Shown: one piece after another, positions 46,456-55,534 of the stretch | Layout: each line of letters begins with the position of its first letter | Numbering within the stretch: the stretch's first letter is position 1 | DNA from: Staphylococcus equorum | Lineage (GTDB): Bacteria; Bacillota; Bacilli; Staphylococcales; Staphylococcaceae | Assembly: GCF_029024965.1 (NCBI RefSeq) | Contig: NZ_CP118982.1 | Span: 124,001 to 188,000 of the forward strand | Reading direction: 5' to 3' | Length of the DNA: 64,000 nt | Program-made: the position numbers and the translations under genes | Notes under the pieces: model-generated | What the model saw: the letters and a program-made list of their open reading frames with translations, nothing else | What the model was told of the DNA's origin: nothing | The model's database searches: none

Positions 46456-47715
46456 TTAATTAAATAAACTAAAGAATTTGAAGATAATGTAATTTAAGAT
46501 GTTACCACCTTGGTCAAGACTTGAAATTTGAGATGAACCAGATGGCATATTTACGTTTGTGCCTTCTGCCATGCTTGTGAATATCGGTGCAACATCTGTT
46601 GCGATATATAAAGAGATGGCAATCATGATTGTGCCGACAATAACCGAGTGTATGATATTACCTCGTGCAGCACCTACGATAAATGCGACGATAAATGGAA
46701 TTGTTGCTAAGTCACCAAATGGTAAGACTTGGTTACCAGGTAAAATAACTGCTAGTAATACTGTGATCGGAACTAAAATTAAAGCTGTTGAGATAACTGC
46801 TGGGTGGCCTAATGCAACCGCAGCGTCTAAACCAATATAGATTTCACGATCTCCAAAACGTTTGTTTAACCAAGTACGTGCAGATTCGGAAACAGGCATT
46901 AAACCTTCCATCAAAATCTTAACCATACGAGGCATTAACACCATAACGGCAGCCATTGACATACCAAGGTTGATAACATCGCCAGCGTTGTAACCAGCTA
47001 ATAAACCAATGATTAAACCAAGTACTAAACCGACGAATATGGATTCACCAAATGCACCAAAACGTTTTTGAATCGTTTCTGGGTCTGCATGTAATTTGTT
47101 GATACCAGGCACTTTTTGTAAACCTTTAACTAAGAAAATACCTGGCGCATATGAAATTGTACTACCTGTGGCGATCGATACCCCAGGTAAATCGTAGAAC
47201 TCACTCATCATTGGTGCAGTCCAGTCAGCTACTTTCAGACAGACGATTTGGAATATTGCTGCAGCCACTAATGATTGCCAAATGCTATCAGATACGGCGT
47301 AAACCATGGCACCCATAAATGTATAATGCCAGAAGTTCCAAATATCTACGTTCATTGTTCGGGTAGTCTTTGTCAGTAACATGACAATGTTAATCACAAT
47401 ACCTAAAGGAATAATAAATGCTGCGATAACAGATGCCCATGCAATAGATGATGTTGCTGGCCAACCCACATCAATAACATTTAAGCTTACCCCTAGGTTC
47501 TTAACCATAGCTTGAGCAGCGGGTCCCAAGTTGTTTACAAGTAAATCAATAACTAAGAAAATCCCAACGAATGCGACACCAATCGTCAAACCAGATCTAA
47601 ATGCTGCGCCGACTTTTTGCCTAAAGAATAATCCTAGTAAAAATATAACGATTGGAAGGATTACTGTTGCCCCTAAATCTAGAAAAGCTTGAATAAAATC
47701 TACAAATCCACTCAT
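46456..47715 (-). CDS. PTS transporter subunit IIC, galactitol family
   Basis: A 419-residue polytopic protein of the Gat family (PTS EIIC, type 2). It has about ten helices, with LGATVILPIVIFLLGLFFRQKVGAAFRSGL at the N-terminus and the conserved GLDAAVALGHPAVISTALILVPI in the second half. It moves and phosphorylates a polyol such as galactitol with IIB and IIA, which are encoded just upstream as separate genes. Substrate specificity within the Gat family cannot be told from motifs alone. Confidence 0.88.
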   Translation of the reverse strand: MSGFVDFIQAFLDLGATVILPIVIFLLGLFFRQKVGAAFRSGLTIGVAFVGIFLVIDLLVNNLGPAAQAMVKNLGVSLNVIDVGWPATSSIAWASVIAAFIIPLGIVINIVMLLTKTTRTMNVDIWNFWHYTFMGAMVYAVSDSIWQSLVAAAIFQIVCLKVADWTAPMMSEFYDLPGVSIATGSTISYAPGIFLVKGLQKVPGINKLHADPETIQKRFGAFGESIFVGLVLGLIIGLLAGYNAGDVINLGMSMAAVMVLMPRMVKILMEGLMPVSESARTWLNKRFGDREIYIGLDAAVALGHPAVISTALILVPITVLLAVILPGNQVLPFGDLATIPFIVAFIVGAARGNIIHSVIVGTIMIAISLYIATDVAPIFTSMAEGTNVNMPSGSSQISSLDQGGNILNYIIFKFFSLFN

Positions 47716-47844
47716 CCCTTACACCATCCTCTTTAATATAAAGTGATGTTGGTATAAATTAAGACGCCATTTTGATAAAACCATGAACTTCTTTTTTGAT
47801 ATTTATCCCAACGATTGATTCGGTATTTTAAATTAAATGACTCA

Positions 47845-48123
47845 TTATTCTTGTAATGCGTCTAAGATTTCTTTTTTAGTATCTTCAACGCCAATTCCAG
47901 TTAAGAAATTACGTGCGTTAATGACAGGGAAGTCGTATTCTTTTTGCGTCATTGCAGTTGTAACTAATAAATCTGCTGAATCTGCGTAAACACCAACTTC
48001 TGAAATTTTAATTTGTTTTAAATCTACTTTGATATTGTGCTCTTTTGCCATTTCTTCGATTGCACTGTTTACTACCGTTGAAGTTGCGATACCTGCGCCA
48101 CATGCTACTAATACTTGTTTCAT
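47845..48123 (-). CDS. PTS transporter subunit IIB, galactitol family
   Basis: A 92-residue cytoplasmic protein with the phosphorylated cysteine C8 in VLVACGAGIATSTVV, the P-loop-like pattern of GatB-type IIB domains. It receives phosphate from IIA and passes it to the sugar on IIC. AGGAGG precedes the ATG. A 129-base gap separates it from the IIC gene; I see no clear hairpin there. Confidence 0.9.
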   Translation of the reverse strand: MKQVLVACGAGIATSTVVNSAIEEMAKEHNIKVDLKQIKISEVGVYADSADLLVTTAMTQKEYDFPVINARNFLTGIGVEDTKKEILDALQE

Positions 48124-48199
48124 AATAATTTCCTCCTAATTTGAGAACTTAATATTTAAATTCTCTTCCTGTTATATTTTTTATTAATAAATTGAATGA

Positions 48200-48667
48200 T
48201 TATGCGTCTGCTAATTCTTGCTCAATAACTTCTACGACTTGATTGCTATCTGTTGCATTGGCAATGGTTTCAAGTATTTGATCATTTTGGAAAATACCCA
48301 TCAATTTTTGAAGTAATGATAACTGTGCATCCTCTTTATCCATTGCGAGCATAAAGATTAATTTTACATCGGTTGTTTCTTCAACTTCGCCCATGATGAC
48401 GAAGGGCACTGTTTCTTTAAGGACAGCCACACCGATTGATTTTGAATTCACGTGCTGAATATCTGTGTGTGGGATAGCTACAGAACAATAAACTGTAGGT
48501 AACCCTGTAGCAAATGATTGTTCTCTTTCGATGACTGCATCTTTGTATGATGCTTTTACGTAACCATTGTCATGCATTAAATCAGCTAATTGACTTAATA
48601 CGTCTTCTTTTGTTGTGGCCTCTAAACCAATGACAACATTCGAGGCATCAACTGTTAAACCTTCCAT
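48200..48667 (-). CDS. PTS transporter subunit IIA, fructose/mannitol (type 2) fold
   Basis: A 155-residue IIA protein; the phosphorylated histidine is in CSVAIPHTDIQHV near residue 67, with the family segment REQSFATGLPT before it. It accepts phosphate from HPr. I prefer the ATG at 48667 because AAAGGGG is nine bases upstream; the TTG at 48676 is directly against that site. It lies 19 bases after the PRD regulator and 76 before the IIB gene. Confidence 0.88.
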   Translation of the reverse strand: MEGLTVDASNVVIGLEATTKEDVLSQLADLMHDNGYVKASYKDAVIEREQSFATGLPTVYCSVAIPHTDIQHVNSKSIGVAVLKETVPFVIMGEVEETTDVKLIFMLAMDKEDAQLSLLQKLMGIFQNDQILETIANATDSNQVVEVIEQELADA

Positions 48668-48686
48668 ATGACGCAACCCCTTTGCT

Positions 48687-50747
48687 TTAGTCTATTTTTG
48701 AAAATTGTTTAATCGTTTCAAATATTTGGGACTTTGAATCTGTTTGTATAATGCTTTGCATACTTTCATTGTCTTGTGCTAAATCTCGCAACTGTAATAG
48801 AGGTCTTAAATGTTTGAATTTATCTGTTGCTGCGATAACCACAAAGACCTGTACTTTCAGACCTGTACTTAGCGTTAATGGTTCATCTAATACCAACATA
48901 CTCATAGACGTACGGTTTACGTTTTGTTCGTTTTCAGCATGTGGTATGGCGATGTGTTGATTGATAACCATATAAGTATCGTCAAAAGATTGAATCATTG
49001 AATCGATGTAATTTGCATCTATATACTTTTGACTAGAAAGTGCTTCAGCTGTTAGCCGAATTGCTTCTTCCAAATTTGAAACATGAGATGCAAATTGAAT
49101 ATGGTGTATCGGTAATAAATCTTGTAAATTCAAATGACCATTTAACGAAATTGAAGACGATTTGATTGAAGCATATGCATGAATATCATCAAATTGGTTT
49201 TTAATTTCATTAAGTAAAGCATCTTCGTTATGAATATCAGCATGTTCACGTATCATGGCTAACATCTTTTCAGCGTGTATGTCTGTCTCGAAACTATTGT
49301 TGGGTTGACCGAATACGTGCTGACGAAGGTCGTGTTTTTCTTTGGCAGTTAATATAGATTTCGTGATATATAATCTTTTGTGTGTCATCACGTGCATTGG
49401 TGAAAAGACAATATCAAAGTCTAGCGTATACTGATTAAATTCACGTAGTGATAATGCATCTAAAAATATGAATTCTGGAAACACACTACGCAATTCTTGT
49501 AACATCAATTGAGAAATTGATGTACCTTGTGTACAAACCACAACAGCTTTTACTTTTTTGTCGATGTCTTCATCTTGTCTTCTTAGAATACCGCCAATGA
49601 GTATGGTTAGATATGCGAGTTCATTATCAGGTAATGGTTGGTTAAAGAACTTTTCCATAGGTTTAGAAGAGAGTTTAACAAGATGAAATAATTCTTTGTA
49701 ATCATCTTTCAGATTATTCTGTAAACTATCGACATCAGATAACTCGTATCTAATTCTGTAAAAGGCAGGCTTCATATGAAATAACAATTGGTTGACCAAT
49801 GTTTCACGATCTTCAAAAGTGATAAAAGTGATTTTCTCAAATTGATCAAGCATACTTTGTAGTGCAGTTTTTAATTCTGGTAAAACTTTCACATCATCTA
49901 ATTCCGACCATTGCACACTTGTTGATAAGAGTTGCAATGTTATAAATAATTTCTCTTGCCGAGGTATATCAGGATAGTTTGAAGTTAGTATTTCAGTTGC
50001 TTGATACTCCTCAGTGTCGGAAAGGTCATTGTATCCAATTGAAAAAGGTGAGACGATCTTATCGTGCTGAATTCTTCTCATAATGAAATAGAGTTTGTAG
50101 CGTAATGTCTCAGTACTTTGATCAATAAAATTATTCTCTAAATATTGTTCGATTTTGTTGATTTGAAAATCGATGATTTGAAGTTTCTCTTCTTGCAACG
50201 CTAAACTTGCTAAAATATCATCTTTTGAAATATTTAAAGTGAATACTTTATCAATTAAGCGTGTTAAAAGTCTTCTAATTTCAAACTCATTACCGACTAA
50301 ATAATAACCCTCCTGCCGTGAATATTTCAGAGTGACATCATATGGTTCTAGTAATAATTTTAATTTTTTCAAATCATTTAACACTGTGTTCTTACTTACT
50401 TTTAAATCGATTCCAAAGTGATTTAATGACAATGTTTCATCTTCTCTAAACAACATCAGTAAAATGAGATGCGCGCGTTGGTAAGCAGTATATACTTGCT
50501 CATCTTCCTGTGGAATAGGTTCAATTGATACATTAAGAAAATTTTTGATTATATCATCAACGATGAAAAATCCTTGGCTTGTGCGTTCAATCGTTGGGCA
50601 ATCTTGTTCAGTTAACCATTCATTGATTTTTTGGATTCGATAGCCAAGTTGTCTACGAGACATGTTGAACATTACTTCTAAGTCTTTGCCTTTAATTTTC
50701 GGATTTTTAATCATTTCGGTAATGATATTAAAGTTTTCTGCTTGTAT
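48687..50747 (-). CDS. PRD-containing PTS regulator (MtlR/LicR type), possibly with ATA start
   Basis: A regulator of about 687 residues: N-terminal helix-turn-helix domains (including NMSRRQLGYRIQKINEWL and LKVSKNTVLNDLKKLKLLL), two PTS regulation domains (about 190-400), an EIIB-like domain with CTQGTSISQL near residue 405, and a C-terminal EIIA domain with HIAIPHAENEQN. Phosphorylation by HPr and by the cognate PTS should set its activity. The frame is open up to a GTG at 50807, but the only strong ribosome site, AAGGGAGGG at 50755-50763, is seven bases before an ATA codon at 50747, and homology-type sequence begins there (QAENFNIITEMIKNP). First gene of the PTS operon. Confidence 0.8.
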   Translation of the reverse strand: MQAENFNIITEMIKNPKIKGKDLEVMFNMSRRQLGYRIQKINEWLTEQDCPTIERTSQGFFIVDDIIKNFLNVSIEPIPQEDEQVYTAYQRAHLILLMLFREDETLSLNHFGIDLKVSKNTVLNDLKKLKLLLEPYDVTLKYSRQEGYYLVGNEFEIRRLLTRLIDKVFTLNISKDDILASLALQEEKLQIIDFQINKIEQYLENNFIDQSTETLRYKLYFIMRRIQHDKIVSPFSIGYNDLSDTEEYQATEILTSNYPDIPRQEKLFITLQLLSTSVQWSELDDVKVLPELKTALQSMLDQFEKITFITFEDRETLVNQLLFHMKPAFYRIRYELSDVDSLQNNLKDDYKELFHLVKLSSKPMEKFFNQPLPDNELAYLTILIGGILRRQDEDIDKKVKAVVVCTQGTSISQLMLQELRSVFPEFIFLDALSLREFNQYTLDFDIVFSPMHVMTHKRLYITKSILTAKEKHDLRQHVFGQPNNSFETDIHAEKMLAMIREHADIHNEDALLNEIKNQFDDIHAYASIKSSSISLNGHLNLQDLLPIHHIQFASHVSNLEEAIRLTAEALSSQKYIDANYIDSMIQSFDDTYMVINQHIAIPHAENEQNVNRTSMSMLVLDEPLTLSTGLKVQVFVVIAATDKFKHLRPLLQLRDLAQDNESMQSIIQTDSKSQIFETIKQFSKID

Positions 50748-50861
50748 TTTGAATCCCTCCCTTGTTGTTGACTCTAATTTAGCACAGCTCATCAAAGAGT
50801 TGTACACTCATTAGACACAAATGCATTTCCGTTTTATGTACATCATTGTGATTAGCATGAG

Positions 50862-50900
50862 AAAAAGCACTTACCATCGCATTTGGAATGATAAGTGCTT
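50862..50900 (-). terminator. Minus-strand terminator hairpin upstream of the PRD regulator
   Basis: AAGCACTTACCAT (50865-50877) pairs with ATGATAAGTGCTT (50888-50900), one GU pair, and on the minus strand is followed by TTT and CTC. Since the next plus-strand gene diverges, no gene on the minus strand ends here; a leader attenuator of the PTS operon is possible. Confidence 0.6.
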
Positions 50901-51070
50901 ATCGTATAATATGTTTATTATTTTAATAATTTCATTCTTAATTCATTGATTATAAGATACGAAAGTTAAAAAGAGAAATTATATTACCTTTACTGAATGA
51001 TTTTCTATAATAGAGACTACGCAATAATGATGAAAAATTACTATAAATTTTTAAATTATTTCATTTTACA

Positions 51071-51099
51071 TTGACATATAATCGTCAAAATTTCATAAT
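51071..51099 (+). promoter_or_regulatory. Promoter of the eutWV-like genes
   Basis: TTGACA (51071-51076), 17-base spacer, CATAAT (51094-51099). It shows that the kinase gene starts later than the longest open frame, which would begin in the -35 hexamer. Confidence 0.7.
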
Positions 51100-51139
51100 A
51101 GTAGTTATATATATAAGAAATCTAAATATTCGCAAAACT

Positions 51140-52570
51140 ATGTTTGGAATGATGACTATCAACGAAGTGAAAAATTTATGTAAAACGCATACAAGTTTAA
51201 CACCGCAGGCTATACAACATATCGTAGAAGTATCTGATCATTTACAAATGATTGCTGATTTAAATAGGGCGAATGTGTTTATTGATTGTCCTACTAAAAA
51301 AGATGGAGAAGTTATAGTAGTAGCGGAGGCCATACCTACAAATGACGAAGGTTTATACCAAGGTTCAGTCATTGGTGAAAATGTGTATGAAAAATTTGAA
51401 CCCGCTGTATTCCAAGTGTTGGAAGGAGATGAATTTGCACAACATCGTGCAATCACTCAAGAAGGTAAAGTTGTAGAACAAAGTGTTACACCAATTAAAT
51501 TGGAAGATGTCATTGTTGGAACGCTGATTATGGAAATAGATGTAAGCAACAAAGTAATGGAAGAAAAACGTTTAAGAGCTTTGACGCAGGCGACAACAAC
51601 ATTAAGTGATATCGTCTCGCAAAATAGTGAGAACCCAATTTTTGTACCGGATATGATTGAAGAAAGTTTATTTGATTTAGATAACGCATTAGATATTCGC
51701 TACTATAATTTAGCCGGTGAGACAATGGTTAGAGATTTAGTAGACGTCAATTGTGAAGCGGGATTGAATTTCGTAACGCTGTTCCCGAGCATTAAAGACA
51801 TGCTTACAGATGGTCGTGTTATCACAATTGAAGAACGCGAGCTTAAAGGACACTACTTTCAAGTGAAATGTATTCAGTTACTTGAAGAAGGCGTAATGAC
51901 AGGTCATTTAATACTATTGAAAGATATTACAGATTTGAAAGAAAAGGAACGCGAACTCATTTCTAAATCTGTAGCAATTAGAGAAGTACATCACCGTGTG
52001 AAGAATAATTTACAAACCGTTGCCAGTTTACTGCGTTTACAGATGAGACGCGGATTGCCAAATGGTAGTGAAAAATATTTCCAAGAAAGTTTAAATCGTA
52101 TTCTAAGTATCGCTTCTGTATATGAAGTCATTCTAGATGAATCATCGACAGATACGGTGAATATCGATAAATTGATTAAAAAGATAGGTAATATGGTCGT
52201 TTATAACGAATCATCGAATAAAACCTTACATATCACATATCAGACAGATGAACATATTAATTTAGTATCTAATATTGCAGTCTCTGTAGCATTGATTGCG
52301 AATGAATTAATTACGAATTGTTTAACACATGCTTTCAACAATCAGACTGAGGGTATCATAAGTGTAGTGTTAGCTTACGATACAGAATCTGATACCGTAA
52401 AGCTTGAAGTTCAAGATACAGGTGAAGAAGAGAGTGCCTTTCAACCATCATTTGGTTTGAAAATTGTCACTACTATAGCAGAAAATGATTTAGAAGGTAC
52501 ATTTAACATTGACCGTAATTCAATTGGAACAATAGGTAAAGTTGAGTTTCAACACAAAGGGGTGGATTGA
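51140..52570 (+). CDS. eutW: Sensor histidine kinase, EutW/PdtaS type
   Basis: A soluble kinase of about 476 residues. The N-terminal half holds the histidine-kinase_N GAF-like domain (MTINEVKNLCKTHTSLTPQAIQHIVEV onward) and a PAS-like domain (about 165-265); then a HisKA_2 domain with IREVHHRVKNNLQTVASLL, phospho-acceptor in the double histidine, and the ATPase domain with LIANELITNCLTHAF. This domain order is that of EutW and PdtaS, cytosolic sensors paired with ANTAR regulators. EutW responds to ethanolamine in enterococci. The start is uncertain: ATG codons at 51140, 51149 and 51152 are all weak; the last gives the best fit to the family. One base separates it from the regulator gene. Confidence 0.85.
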   Translation: MFGMMTINEVKNLCKTHTSLTPQAIQHIVEVSDHLQMIADLNRANVFIDCPTKKDGEVIVVAEAIPTNDEGLYQGSVIGENVYEKFEPAVFQVLEGDEFAQHRAITQEGKVVEQSVTPIKLEDVIVGTLIMEIDVSNKVMEEKRLRALTQATTTLSDIVSQNSENPIFVPDMIEESLFDLDNALDIRYYNLAGETMVRDLVDVNCEAGLNFVTLFPSIKDMLTDGRVITIEERELKGHYFQVKCIQLLEEGVMTGHLILLKDITDLKEKERELISKSVAIREVHHRVKNNLQTVASLLRLQMRRGLPNGSEKYFQESLNRILSIASVYEVILDESSTDTVNIDKLIKKIGNMVVYNESSNKTLHITYQTDEHINLVSNIAVSVALIANELITNCLTHAFNNQTEGIISVVLAYDTESDTVKLEVQDTGEEESAFQPSFGLKIVTTIAENDLEGTFNIDRNSIGTIGKVEFQHKGVD

Positions 52571-52571
52571 A

Positions 52572-53138
52572 ATGAAATCTATTATGGTAGTTGAAGATGA
52601 AGCAATTGTCCGAATGGATATAGTAGAAATGCTTGGGGAAGCAAACTACAATGTCGTCGCAGAAGTAGGTAATGGAGAAAAAGCAATTGAAGCCGCAGAT
52701 CAATTTCGGCCAGATTTGATCGTCATGGATATTAAAATGCCAAAGTTGAATGGTTTAAAAGCCAGTAAAATTATTGGTAAGAAACATGATATTCCGATAC
52801 TTATCCTGACAGCATATAGTCATTGTGAGTACGTTGAAGAAGCTAAGCAACAAAATATCGTAAGTTATATCGTTAAACCTATATCTGAGTCACAATTGCT
52901 GCCAGCTATTGAAATTGCAATGTCGCAATCAGATAGTATGGGTAAACTCAAGCAAGAAGTGAGTGATACACGTTTGCAAATGGAGCATCGGAAACGTATA
53001 GAAAAGGCAAAAGGCTTACTAATGAAGCAACTTGATTTAACGGAAGAAGCAGCTTATCAAAAGCTTAGGAGAAACAGTATGGATAACCAAATAGCTATTG
53101 AAAAAGAAGCTTCAGCAATCATTAAACAATTGGGGTAA
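52572..53138 (+). CDS. eutV: ANTAR-domain response regulator, EutV type
   Basis: A 188-residue regulator: receiver domain with acidic residues near position 9-10, phosphorylated D53 in LIVMDIKMPK and the lysine in IVKPISE; a coiled linker (about 120-135); and the ANTAR RNA-binding domain at about 133-187 with RKRIEKAKGLLMKQLDLTEEAAYQKLRRNSMDN. Phosphorylated ANTAR dimers bind paired hairpins in nascent RNA and prevent terminator formation. Two candidate target leaders are in this window, before eutH and before the aldehyde dehydrogenase gene. AAGGGGTGG stands before the ATG at 52572. Confidence 0.9.
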   Translation: MKSIMVVEDEAIVRMDIVEMLGEANYNVVAEVGNGEKAIEAADQFRPDLIVMDIKMPKLNGLKASKIIGKKHDIPILILTAYSHCEYVEEAKQQNIVSYIVKPISESQLLPAIEIAMSQSDSMGKLKQEVSDTRLQMEHRKRIEKAKGLLMKQLDLTEEAAYQKLRRNSMDNQIAIEKEASAIIKQLG

Positions 53139-53151
53139 TAGCATTACAATA

Positions 53152-53217
53152 CAAGTGAATATAATCAAGCAAAGGTGCTTATTTGAATTAATCAAATAGG
53201 CACCTTTTTGTTTTTTT
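53152..53217 (+). promoter_or_regulatory. ANTAR antitermination leader of eutH
   Basis: CAAGTGAATA (53152-53161), then the hairpin AAGC-AAAGGT-GCTT (53167-53180) with hexaloop A1 and G4, whose loop and 3' stem are the start of the terminator 5' arm AAAGGTGCTTATTTGA (53171-53186). The 3' arm TCAAATAGGCACCTTT (53192-53207) runs into a T tract. Formation of the small hairpin excludes the terminator. The first hairpin of the usual pair is not convincing here: its loop may be AGTGAA, but its stem is weak. Confidence 0.8.
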
Positions 53218-53244
53218 ATAGCTCATAAAATGGGGGGAACTATC

Positions 53245-54480
53245 ATGGAACATATTGGTACAGTGATTATTTACATTATTATGGTATGTGCAGTGTTAGG
53301 TGCTTTTGGTGCAATTCGGAATGCGAATGAAGGTATAGGGAAGGAATTTATGGAAGGAATTTATACCATTGGACCTATCTTTGCTAACTCAGCAGGTATT
53401 ATGGCTTCTATTCCATTCATATCGCAGTTTATAGAAAAATTCTTTGGACCACTTTTTGATAAAATTGGTGCGGATCCCGCTATAGCTGCAACATCAATAC
53501 TCGCGACAGATATGGGGGGATATCAACTCGCAGATGTATTAAAGGATAGTTATGAAGGTTGGATTATGGCAATGATTGTTGGCTTCATGGCTGGTGCCAC
53601 AATCGTCTTCACAATCCCGCTTGGTCTCCCGATGTTGGATAAACGAGATCATAAATACATGGCTTTAGGTATTCTATCAGGTTTGTTGGCCATTCCTTTT
53701 GGCGTATTTATTTCCACGGTAATTATTTTATTCAGTCATACAAAAATACGTACAGTGATTGATACAACGAGTGCAGCAACACATGTGTTCCAAATTAGCT
53801 TGTCTACTGTGTTTATCAACTTATTACCGTTAATTATTTTTGTAGTAGTAACAGCCATAGGGCTGTATTTCTTCTCAGATATTATGATTAAAATATTTAT
53901 TGTCTTTGGTAAAATACTAGATTCTTGTATTAAATTGGTCTTTGTATTTTCAGTAGTAGAAATATTTACAGGATTATTTACAACAGTTTTTGGTGTTTGG
54001 GGATTTGATCCAATTATGGCGGATAGTGAAGATAACTTTAGGGCACTAGAGAACGCAGGGAATATTGCTATCATGTTATCGGGTGCATTTCCAATGGTTT
54101 ATTTAATACGTAAGTACTTCTCTAAAGGTCTGCATAGTGTTGGGAGTAAAGTAGGACTCAGTGAAGTAGGTAGTGCTGGGTTTATCGCTACGATTGCTAA
54201 TATTCTAGCAATGCTTAAGTTAGTAAAAGATATGCCACCTAAAGATAAAGTGTTAAATATCGCATTCGGTGTCTGTGGTGCATTCTTATTAGGTGACCAT
54301 TTATCATATACGGCGAATTTCCAGCCGACGCTCATACCAGCTGTATTAATTGGTAAATTGAGTGCGGGTGTTATAGCCATATGTTTTGCTTATATTCTAT
54401 GTATACCGAAAGCGAGAAAATTGGAAGAAATTGATAGACGTTCCGGCATCATTGGAGAACATGAATATTTAGATAAATAA
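53245..54480 (+). CDS. eutH: Ethanolamine permease EutH
   Basis: A polytopic protein of 411 residues with about ten helices, matching EutH throughout (GAFGAIRNANEGIGKEFMEGIYTIGPIFANSAGIMASIPF at the N-terminus, ATDMGGYQLADVLKDSYEGWI near residue 90, LGDHLSYTANFQPTLIPAVLIGKL near the C-terminus). EutH helps ethanolamine cross the membrane. The ATG at 53245 follows GGGGGGA; an ATG at 53230 lies in that site. It is separated from the regulator by an ANTAR-type leader and closed by its own terminator. No ethanolamine ammonia-lyase genes (eutBC) or shell genes are nearby, unlike classical eut loci. Confidence 0.93.
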   Translation: MEHIGTVIIYIIMVCAVLGAFGAIRNANEGIGKEFMEGIYTIGPIFANSAGIMASIPFISQFIEKFFGPLFDKIGADPAIAATSILATDMGGYQLADVLKDSYEGWIMAMIVGFMAGATIVFTIPLGLPMLDKRDHKYMALGILSGLLAIPFGVFISTVIILFSHTKIRTVIDTTSAATHVFQISLSTVFINLLPLIIFVVVTAIGLYFFSDIMIKIFIVFGKILDSCIKLVFVFSVVEIFTGLFTTVFGVWGFDPIMADSEDNFRALENAGNIAIMLSGAFPMVYLIRKYFSKGLHSVGSKVGLSEVGSAGFIATIANILAMLKLVKDMPPKDKVLNIAFGVCGAFLLGDHLSYTANFQPTLIPAVLIGKLSAGVIAICFAYILCIPKARKLEEIDRRSGIIGEHEYLDK

Positions 54481-54526
54481 ACATAAAAACAGGGTGGGCA
54501 AATTCATGCCAACCCTGTTTTTATGT
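54481..54526 (+). terminator. Intrinsic terminator after eutH
   Basis: ACATAAAAACAGGGTGGGCA pairs with TGCCAACCCTGTTTTTATGT around a six-base loop. Confidence 0.88.
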
Positions 54527-54629
54527 GTTGAAGTACACATAGGATAAATATGCTTACAAGATTATTAAACTAAATACTCACATACTATAGAAGAAACACG
54601 TTATGAAATTTATTTAGAACACAGTAAAA

Positions 54630-54683
54630 GGAAGCGGGAATATGAAATCAAAGTGTAGAATTTGATTTCGTATTCCTACTTCC
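54630..54683 (-). terminator. Terminator of the ALDH-ligase-SDR operon
   Basis: GGAAGCGGGAATATGAAATC (and on to AAA) pairs with TTTGATTTCGTATTCCTACTTCC; on the minus strand it continues into CCTTTTACTG. It lies 57 bases past the SDR stop. Confidence 0.75.
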
Positions 54684-54740
54684 TTAAAAGCTGACTCGAT
54701 ATCTGATAACTACTGTGAATACGCTACTTATAGAGATGTA

Positions 54741-55508
54741 TTAGAAATAGTTTGCAGTGATACCGCCGTCTACATTCATGTTTGCACCGTTTGTCCAATC
54801 CGACTCATCTGATGCTAAGTATAATGCAGCGTTCACAATATCTTCTGGTTTGCCAAATCTTCCAGTAGGTTGTCTATTTAATCTCGCATTTTTAGCTTCT
54901 TCATCTGCAACTAACCATTCCATTAATAATGGTGTTTCAATCGGACCAGGGCTGATTGCATTTGTGCGAATGCCTTTAGGACGAAATTGAATTGCTAATG
55001 ATTTCGTTAAAGATACGACTGCTCCTTTTGAAGCGGTGTACGCATCTTGAGGCACTGAACAACCCATTTCAGCAACAAATGAAGCTATATTAATGATAGA
55101 TCCAGAATTGTTTTTCTCCATTTCAGGAATCACATATTTCGTCATAAAGAAAATGCCTTTAACATTTATATTCATGACTAAGTCCCATACGTCTTCGCTT
55201 GTATTGACGACAGAATTATCTGCTTCTGGCATGACGCCAGCATTATTATAAAGCACATCAATTTTTCCATAAGTTTCAACTGTATCAGCAACCGCACTTT
55301 TAACATTGGCTTCATTAGCTATATCTACTTTGAAAAAAGAAGCTTCTCCGCCGTTATCTGTGATTGCCTTCACAGTCTCTTGACCGGCTTGTTCATCTCT
55401 CTCGAATACTGCGATTTTACCGCCTTCATTTGCAAACATTTGTGCGGCTACTTTACCCATGCCACCGCCAGCACCTGTGATAATACATACTTTGTCTTGT
55501 AATCTCAT
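54741..55508 (-). CDS. Short-chain dehydrogenase/reductase (third gene of ANTAR-controlled operon)
   Basis: A 255-residue classical SDR: cofactor motif TGAGGGMGKVAAQMFANEGG, with acidic VFERDEQAG near residue 37 pointing to NAD(H); NNAGVMPEADN; catalytic serine in IINIASF and YTASK; and SPGPIETPLLMEW. GAGGAGG precedes the ATG at 55508, 26 bases after the ligase stop. In context I infer that it oxidises the alcohol of gamma-glutamylethanolamide to the aldehyde that the aldehyde dehydrogenase of the operon takes on. Glucose dehydrogenase-like or 3-oxoacyl reductase-like activity cannot be excluded from the sequence alone. Confidence 0.8.
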   Translation of the reverse strand: MRLQDKVCIITGAGGGMGKVAAQMFANEGGKIAVFERDEQAGQETVKAITDNGGEASFFKVDIANEANVKSAVADTVETYGKIDVLYNNAGVMPEADNSVVNTSEDVWDLVMNINVKGIFFMTKYVIPEMEKNNSGSIINIASFVAEMGCSVPQDAYTASKGAVVSLTKSLAIQFRPKGIRTNAISPGPIETPLLMEWLVADEEAKNARLNRQPTGRFGKPEDIVNAALYLASDESDWTNGANMNVDGGITANYF

Positions 55509-55534
55509 AATCGTTTTCCTCCTCAGTAATATAT

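Noticed and set aside
44129..48667. Possible link of the polyol PTS operon to the ethanolamine system
   Set aside because: Different strand, own regulator, and no ANTAR-type hairpin in its leader; the hairpin at 50862 has no A1/G4 hexaloop.
51071..51139. Longer start of the EutW-like kinase at the TTG 51071
   Set aside because: This TTG is part of the -35 hexamer TTGACA of the gene's own promoter, so it is not in the mRNA.
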